From assembly GCA_035526825.1 (NCBI GenBank), contig DATLBT010000012.1, forward strand, positions 1-64,000: 64,000 nt of DNA, given 5' to 3'. This document shows, in pieces, positions 60,559-64,000 of the stretch. The position numbers and the translations under genes were made by a program. The notes beneath the pieces are model-generated. The model saw nothing but the letters and a program-made list of their open reading frames with translations. It had not been told where the DNA came from and did no database searches. Position 1 is the first letter of the stretch. Every line of letters begins with the position of its first letter. The DNA comes from JACPFV01 sp035526825 (GTDB taxonomy: Bacteria > Pseudomonadota > Gammaproteobacteria > Nevskiales > Nevskiaceae).

Positions 60559-61100
60559 CAGAAGATGCCGTGGGCGGTCTGCAGCATCAAGCCTTCGACC
60601 AGGCGCGCACCGGAATCGGTTTGCGACAACTCCAAGGGAGAGATCGGCTCCGAATCGGGCAGGTAGTTCGTTTGCGCGCGCAACCACGCCGCGGCCGCCT
60701 GCGTGTCGCCAAACAGCTCCTCGGCCATGGAGGTTATGCGCGCGAGACGCACCAGGCGTTCGGACTCGTCCACCGTGAATTGCTGCTTGTTCTGCATCCG
60801 CCGACGCACGGTGGTTTCCGGGCCGATCAAGCGCACATCGATGTCGATTTCATCGATGAGTCGATCGAGCGCCGTGGAGGGCAGTCCCACTCCAACAATC
60901 CTGACCAGATCCCTCTCGGACTCGATTCGCTCGCCCAGCAAACGCCCCATCCGAGTGTAGAGAGTCAGCTTGCCGACCTTCGGGGCGCGCTTGCCCACAT
61001 CCGGGATCACTGTCATCGCTGCCGACTTGGCCAAGGTGGCCCCACGGCGCTTGGCGCCCCCGACCCTTCCCTTTGATCCGGATTTTTCAAGTGTGGCCAT
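60558..61100 (-). CDS. Xre/MbcA/ParS-type antitoxin
   Basis: The 180-residue partner of the RES toxin has a basic N-terminus (LEKSGSKGRVGGAKRRGA), a helical DNA-binding middle, and a C-terminal Xre-MbcA-ParS toxin-binding domain (about residues 125-180: ARITSMAEELFGDTQAAAAW, then LSQTDSGARLVEGLMLQTAH). It neutralises the toxin and should repress the shared promoter, where palindromes overlap the core elements. ATG 61100 follows the operator by four bases. Confidence 0.87.
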   Translation of the reverse strand: MATLEKSGSKGRVGGAKRRGATLAKSAAMTVIPDVGKRAPKVGKLTLYTRMGRLLGERIESERDLVRIVGVGLPSTALDRLIDEIDIDVRLIGPETTVRRRMQNKQQFTVDESERLVRLARITSMAEELFGDTQAAAAWLRAQTNYLPDSEPISPLELSQTDSGARLVEGLMLQTAHGIF

Positions 61101-61104
61101 GACG

Positions 61105-61155
61105 CCTCCAATTGGAGGAAATTATACGCCAATTGGCGGAGGCGGTCAATTGGCG
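61105..61155 (-). promoter_or_regulatory. RES/Xre promoter with embedded operators
   Basis: On the minus strand TTGACC (61149-61144) and a consensus TATAAT (61126-61121) are separated by exactly 17 bases. Palindromes centred on AATT repeat here: CCTCCAATTGGAGG (61105-61118), CGCCAATTGGCG (61127-61138, in the spacer) and a half-copy CAATTG at 61147-61152 over the -35. The antitoxin or the complex bound to them would block transcription. Confidence 0.85.
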
Positions 61156-61174
61156 ACAGGGCTGGCAGCGTTGC

Positions 61175-61444
61175 TCATTCTCCCAAAATCCGTGTCCAGT
61201 CGCGCCGGAAGAATCGGTAGGCCAGCGACCAGAACATGACCAGTACGACGAATGCGCCCTTCTCGCTGCGCGCCAGGATCCTCTCGCGAGCCAGCTCGTG
61301 CAGCGGTGCCAACGCTCCCTCGATCGCGACCTGGCTGGCCATGTGGTGGCCCAGCCACAGCAGCGACACGAACCCCACCAGGCCCAGCACCAGCGCGACG
61401 TGCGTCCGCGTCGATCGTTCGAATACGAGCATGAACTCCTCCAC
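61175..61444 (-). CDS. Small membrane protein
   Basis: An 89-residue protein with two hydrophobic segments (about residues 14-33, HVALVLGLVGFVSLLWLGHH, and 62-80, GAFVVLVMFWSLAYRFF) and a charged loop between. No family is recognised. ATG 61444 has a GGAG-like sequence upstream. It lies upstream of the antitoxin gene on the same strand, but the promoter at 61121-61149 separates them. Confidence 0.6.
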   Translation of the reverse strand: MEEFMLVFERSTRTHVALVLGLVGFVSLLWLGHHMASQVAIEGALAPLHELARERILARSEKGAFVVLVMFWSLAYRFFRRDWTRILGE

Positions 61445-61514
61445 TTTCGCTCTCCTTTGGCACTTCTACCCGACTCTGCCGATGTTGCGTCTCAGAAACT
61501 GAGAAGCCCCTTCA

Positions 61515-61700
61515 ACCCCCGGCTTCGCCTCGCAGCATCGCCACCTGCAGCTCCACGCGCTTGAGTTCGCGCATCAGGCGATTGGCTTTCATGTGGCTGC
61601 CCATGTAGCTCTTGGTCACCACGCTCACCTGACGAGCAGCAGCGCGCCAATGCCCACTTCACCGCCTCGAGCACCTCGGTCGTCGCGCCGCCTGCAAATA
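61515..61700 (-). pseudogene. Short gene remnant
   Basis: The minus strand reads TKSYMGSHMKANRLMRELKR and then VELQVAMLRGEAGG before a stop at about 61517; an adjoining frame reads GATTEVLEAVKWALARC. Together they look like the C-terminus of a small protein broken by a frameshift. It may belong with the transposon genes nearby. No family is assigned. Confidence 0.3.
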
Positions 61701-61702
61701 TC

Positions 61703-62083
61703 GGGTTCGAAGTCACGGAAACGGCCGCGATCGCCAACTTCGCATCCGCGGTCCTCATGATCGACGCGCTGCGGGATCTCGGATGCAAGTTCTCGCTAGA
61801 CGACTTCGGCAGCGGCAAGTCGTCCTTTGCCTATCTCAAGAAGCTGCGCATCGATTACCTCAAGATCGACGGCGCCTTCGTCCGCGACATCGCCACCAAC
61901 GACGTTGACGCGGCCATGGTCGAGGCCATTCACCGCGTTGGCCGGGTGATGGGGCTCGAGACGATCGCGGAATTCGTGGAAAACGACGCCGCCGTTCGGC
62001 GTCTTCGGGCCATCGGCGTGGACTATGCGCAGGGATACGGCATCCATGTGCCGCAGCCGCTGGCAATCGTGCTGAACGGCTAG
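61703..62083 (+). pseudogene. C-terminal half of an EAL phosphodiesterase domain
   Basis: The frame from about 61703 encodes GFEVTETAAIANFASAVL, then SLDDFGSGKSSFAYLKKLRI, KIDGAFVRDI and EFVEN, ending at 62083. This is the last 126 residues of an EAL domain and parallels the end of the protein at 40716. The EAL motif itself, the GGDEF and any sensor are missing. ATG 61757 is internal to the domain. It is a remnant. Confidence 0.82.
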
Positions 62084-62130
62084 AGGGCGCGGGGATAGCG
62101 CTCGGACTGGTAGCGCCGCCTCACCCGCAC

Positions 62131-62466
62131 CTACTTTTCCGGGGCCTTCCGGGCCGCCTCAGCTTGCTTGAGGAGTTTCTTGCGCTCACCCGGGCTCATG
62201 TCGGCCCAGCACAACAGCAGCTTGGCGAGCTGGTCGTCCTCGGCGAACAGGAAGGCCGCCGGCACGCCAAGCACCTTGGCCAGTCGCTTGACTGTCGTGT
62301 GGTGCGGCACGTGCAGGCCCTTCTCGTACTGGTTGATCCTCGGGCTGGCCACGGCCGGATCCAGACCCGCGCGGCGGCCCAATTCGATCTGGGTGATGCC
62401 CAGCCGCTCCCGCGCCTGCACCAGGCGCGTCGCGAAGATCGGGCGTTCCTTGGCGGCTGCGGTCAC
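62131..62466 (-). CDS. XRE-family helix-turn-helix regulator
   Basis: The 111-residue repressor-like protein has an HTH_3 domain (about residues 12-68: LVQARERLGITQIELGRRAG, then VASPRINQYEKGLHVPHHTT, AKVLGVPAAFLF) and a short helical tail. It is divergent from the gene at 62567. The 100-base gap contains CTGAGGCTCAG (near 62477) and CTAAG-TTATT-CTTAG (62522-62536), candidate operators. A nearly identical C-terminal segment is fused to IS3 sequence at 56930, so a second copy once existed. Confidence 0.88.
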   Translation of the reverse strand: MTAAAKERPIFATRLVQARERLGITQIELGRRAGLDPAVASPRINQYEKGLHVPHHTTVKRLAKVLGVPAAFLFAEDDQLAKLLLCWADMSPGERKKLLKQAEAARKAPEK

Positions 62467-62566
62467 TTCCCACCCCTGAGGCTCAGCCGCATAGGGTGTG
62501 GAAGTTCGCGTCGGGGCGATACTAAGTTATTCTTAGAGGCGGAACAATCGCGGCGAATAGCCGGAC

Positions 62567-63340
62567 ATGGCGCCGCAGCCCCCTCCAACCATCGACGATC
62601 TCGGCGTTCGCGGCTCCCTCTACCTGGGCGCGCTGCTGCTGGGCCAGGGCGGCCGCCTTCCTGTCGCCCCGACAATGCGCGCGACGCTGGCCGTCCTGGA
62701 TCTGCTGAAGGAATTCGGCCTGATCGAAGTGCCGTGGCCCGAAGCGCGCTGGCCGGTCCGCCCTGACGCCGAAGAGACACCGATCGAGCAGCTCCAATGG
62801 CGTTACGCCTGGGGTGCCTACTCGCGCGACGCCCTGCCAGAAGCAATCGAGGAGTACTTGCAGTCGGTGCCGCGCGACGACTACGGGCTCGCGTGCCGCC
62901 TCAAGCTTTGGGAGGAACTGGCGTCGGCGGAGGCTGAGTCGTTCTTCGAACATCAGCTGGTCAAGCACCGGTTCCCGGCCGACTGGGCCCGCGATCTGGC
63001 CTTCGTCCAGCGCCAAAGCCCGCAGAACCTTTCCGTCTCGCAATGGCGCTATTGCGTGTGGGCTGCGGTGCGCCACGGCGGTGCCCTGGCTCAACAGCAA
63101 TACACCCCCGATCCTGCGGTCTTGCGCGAGGGGATCTTCGTCGAACTTCGTCGGCGCGTGAGCCATGTGGCCGGCGGTCAATGGGGCGCCTGCTCTTTGC
63201 CTCCCTTCCAGCGCCTGCCTCAAAGCGCTCTCGGACGAGTCTTTGTCCGCCACCTCACCGGCCCCGAATTCGATTTCTGGTCGGCGGCTCCGTCGCTCAC
63301 CGGGCTGCTCTTCCGCAGGCAGGCGCGACAAGAGCCATAG
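62567..63340 (+). CDS. Unknown protein beside a TniB-like ATPase
   Basis: I do not recognise this 257-residue family. It is soluble and rich in Trp/Leu/Arg. Visible blocks are IEQLQWRYAWGAYSRDALPE (about residues 66-85), RDDYGLACRLKLWEEL and FVQRQSPQNLSVSQWRYCVW. A 50-residue piece of a paralogue is found at 35824 beside other debris, so the family travels with mobile DNA. It lies between an XRE regulator (divergent) and a transposition-type ATPase (convergent), and may be a transposon accessory gene. ATG 62567 is the first credible start. Confidence 0.65.
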   Translation: MAPQPPPTIDDLGVRGSLYLGALLLGQGGRLPVAPTMRATLAVLDLLKEFGLIEVPWPEARWPVRPDAEETPIEQLQWRYAWGAYSRDALPEAIEEYLQSVPRDDYGLACRLKLWEELASAEAESFFEHQLVKHRFPADWARDLAFVQRQSPQNLSVSQWRYCVWAAVRHGGALAQQQYTPDPAVLREGIFVELRRRVSHVAGGQWGACSLPPFQRLPQSALGRVFVRHLTGPEFDFWSAAPSLTGLLFRRQARQEP

Positions 63341-63374
63341 CCTGGGTCCAACCAGCTTCGGGGATCTCAGCCCG

Positions 63375-64000
63375 CTAGACCGACAGCAGCGCCTCCTGCG
63401 ACTCGAAGATCATGCAATTCGTCTGCTCGATCGACTCATCGACCATCTCCTTCGTGAGTCGGTCGCCAGCCTTCAGTTTCGGGAGCTGCTTGGTGAGGAT
63501 ATGGTTCATGAGTGTCGTGAAGCCTTGCATGGTCATCCCCGAGCTCTCCGGCAGGCTCATCTCTTGCCGCGCATTGGTGATGCGCTCGTAGATGAGCTGG
63601 TCGTCGGACTTGAGTCGATAGCCCGCCGCCCAAGCCACCGGAGCATAGTGCTCGGTGAAGAACGGCCCATTCAGGGGATGCCGCAGGAGCTGGTCGAAGC
63701 ACTCCAGCGCATAGGTGAAATCGTCGAATCCAAGTAGCGGCTGGAACACGTACGTATCAGACATGAATCGGCCCACGATCTGGCGCTTGCCCTCGGCGAT
63801 GTAGGTCGCCGCCACGGTCTCGAGCTCGGGCTGGCCTACCAGGATCCACGCGCACTTGATGTGGTAGACGCGCCACATCTCGTTGTGCACGCCGATCAGC
63901 AGCTTGAACAACATGTCATCGAGCAGCTGCGCTTCGTCGAGGAAGATCACCACCTTCTTCTGGGCTGAACGCGCACCGGCCGCGACCAGCCGGCCGATGA
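63375..64000 (-). CDS. TniB/ExeA-like AAA ATPase, 5' end beyond window
   Basis: The visible 208 codons are the C-terminal part of an AAA ATPase of the TniB/MuB/ExeA kind. VVIFLDEAQLL is the Walker B motif; the sensor-like LVGQPELE follows, then TNARQEMSLPESSGMTMQGF and a helical tail. The Walker A loop and start lie right of 64000. Such ATPases recruit a DDE transposase to target DNA; TniA would be expected just upstream, off the window. An internal ATG at 63953 would exclude half the Walker B region and is not the start. Confidence 0.8.
   Translation of the reverse strand, partial: IGRLVAAGARSAQKKVVIFLDEAQLLDDMLFKLLIGVHNEMWRVYHIKCAWILVGQPELETVAATYIAEGKRQIVGRFMSDTYVFQPLLGFDDFTYALECFDQLLRHPLNGPFFTEHYAPVAWAAGYRLKSDDQLIYERITNARQEMSLPESSGMTMQGFTTLMNHILTKQLPKLKAGDRLTKEMVDESIEQTNCMIFESQEALLSV

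Overview
The window is GC-rich gammaproteobacterial DNA. The gene families suggest Lysobacterales/Xanthomonadales (Lysobacter-like), but no rRNA or other marker gene is present, so this is inference. No tRNA, rRNA or CRISPR array was recognised.

Layout. (1) 24-4118: a tightly overlapping flagellar operon (hook protein, short FliM-like, FliN, FliO, FliP, sigma-28). (2) 4249-6212: an unknown gene plus a ComEC-like metallo-beta-lactamase protein. (3) 6274-6301: a near-canonical XerC/XerD dif site, so the window probably lies at the chromosome terminus. A Tn5053/Tn402-like terminal sequence overlaps its right arm, followed by ~22-bp repeats. (4) 6602-10302: two catalytically degenerate tyrosine-recombinase-like genes facing a tniQ gene, with a second repeat cluster behind tniQ. 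(5) 10373-23664: a mobile and defence island. It holds a KfrA-like protein and a divergent intact integrase flanking a 37-bp palindrome, a three-Cys-motif DUF5131/TcmP pair, a small nuclease, a frameshifted type IIG restriction-modification enzyme, and an operon encoding a 42-residue Pro/His-rich peptide ending in Gly, an E2-E1 fusion and a JAB deconjugase, divergent from a WYL (CapW/BrxR-like) regulator.

(6) 23793-35546: a copper-resistance block (cueR, copA, a 36-aa membrane peptide, copZ, cusF, cusABC-type RND efflux) with three CueR-type promoters, interrupted by an AT-richer two-gene membrane/secreted pair. (7) 35690-40385: a scrapyard of truncated genes (P-type ATPase tail, a fragment of a transposon-linked gene, an N-truncated FAD oxidoreductase, a Bug-receptor pseudogene) among small genes, including a Mesh1-like HD hydrolase. 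(8) 40716-56438: a signalling cluster: GAF-PAS-GGDEF-EAL protein, Bug receptor, three hybrid histidine kinases, a MEDS protein and a FIST protein. (9) 56930-64000: IS3 debris recombined into chimeric genes, an M61-like peptidase, a RES/Xre toxin-antitoxin pair with a near-ideal promoter, an EAL fragment, an XRE regulator, an unknown gene and a TniB/ExeA-like ATPase running off the right edge.

The most promising candidates for undescribed biology are the peptide/E2-E1/JAB/WYL operon (a CBASS Cap2-Cap3-like conjugation cassette with no CD-NTase, whose natural modifier may be a short Gly-ended peptide) and the TniQ plus degenerate tyrosine recombinase module beside dif.
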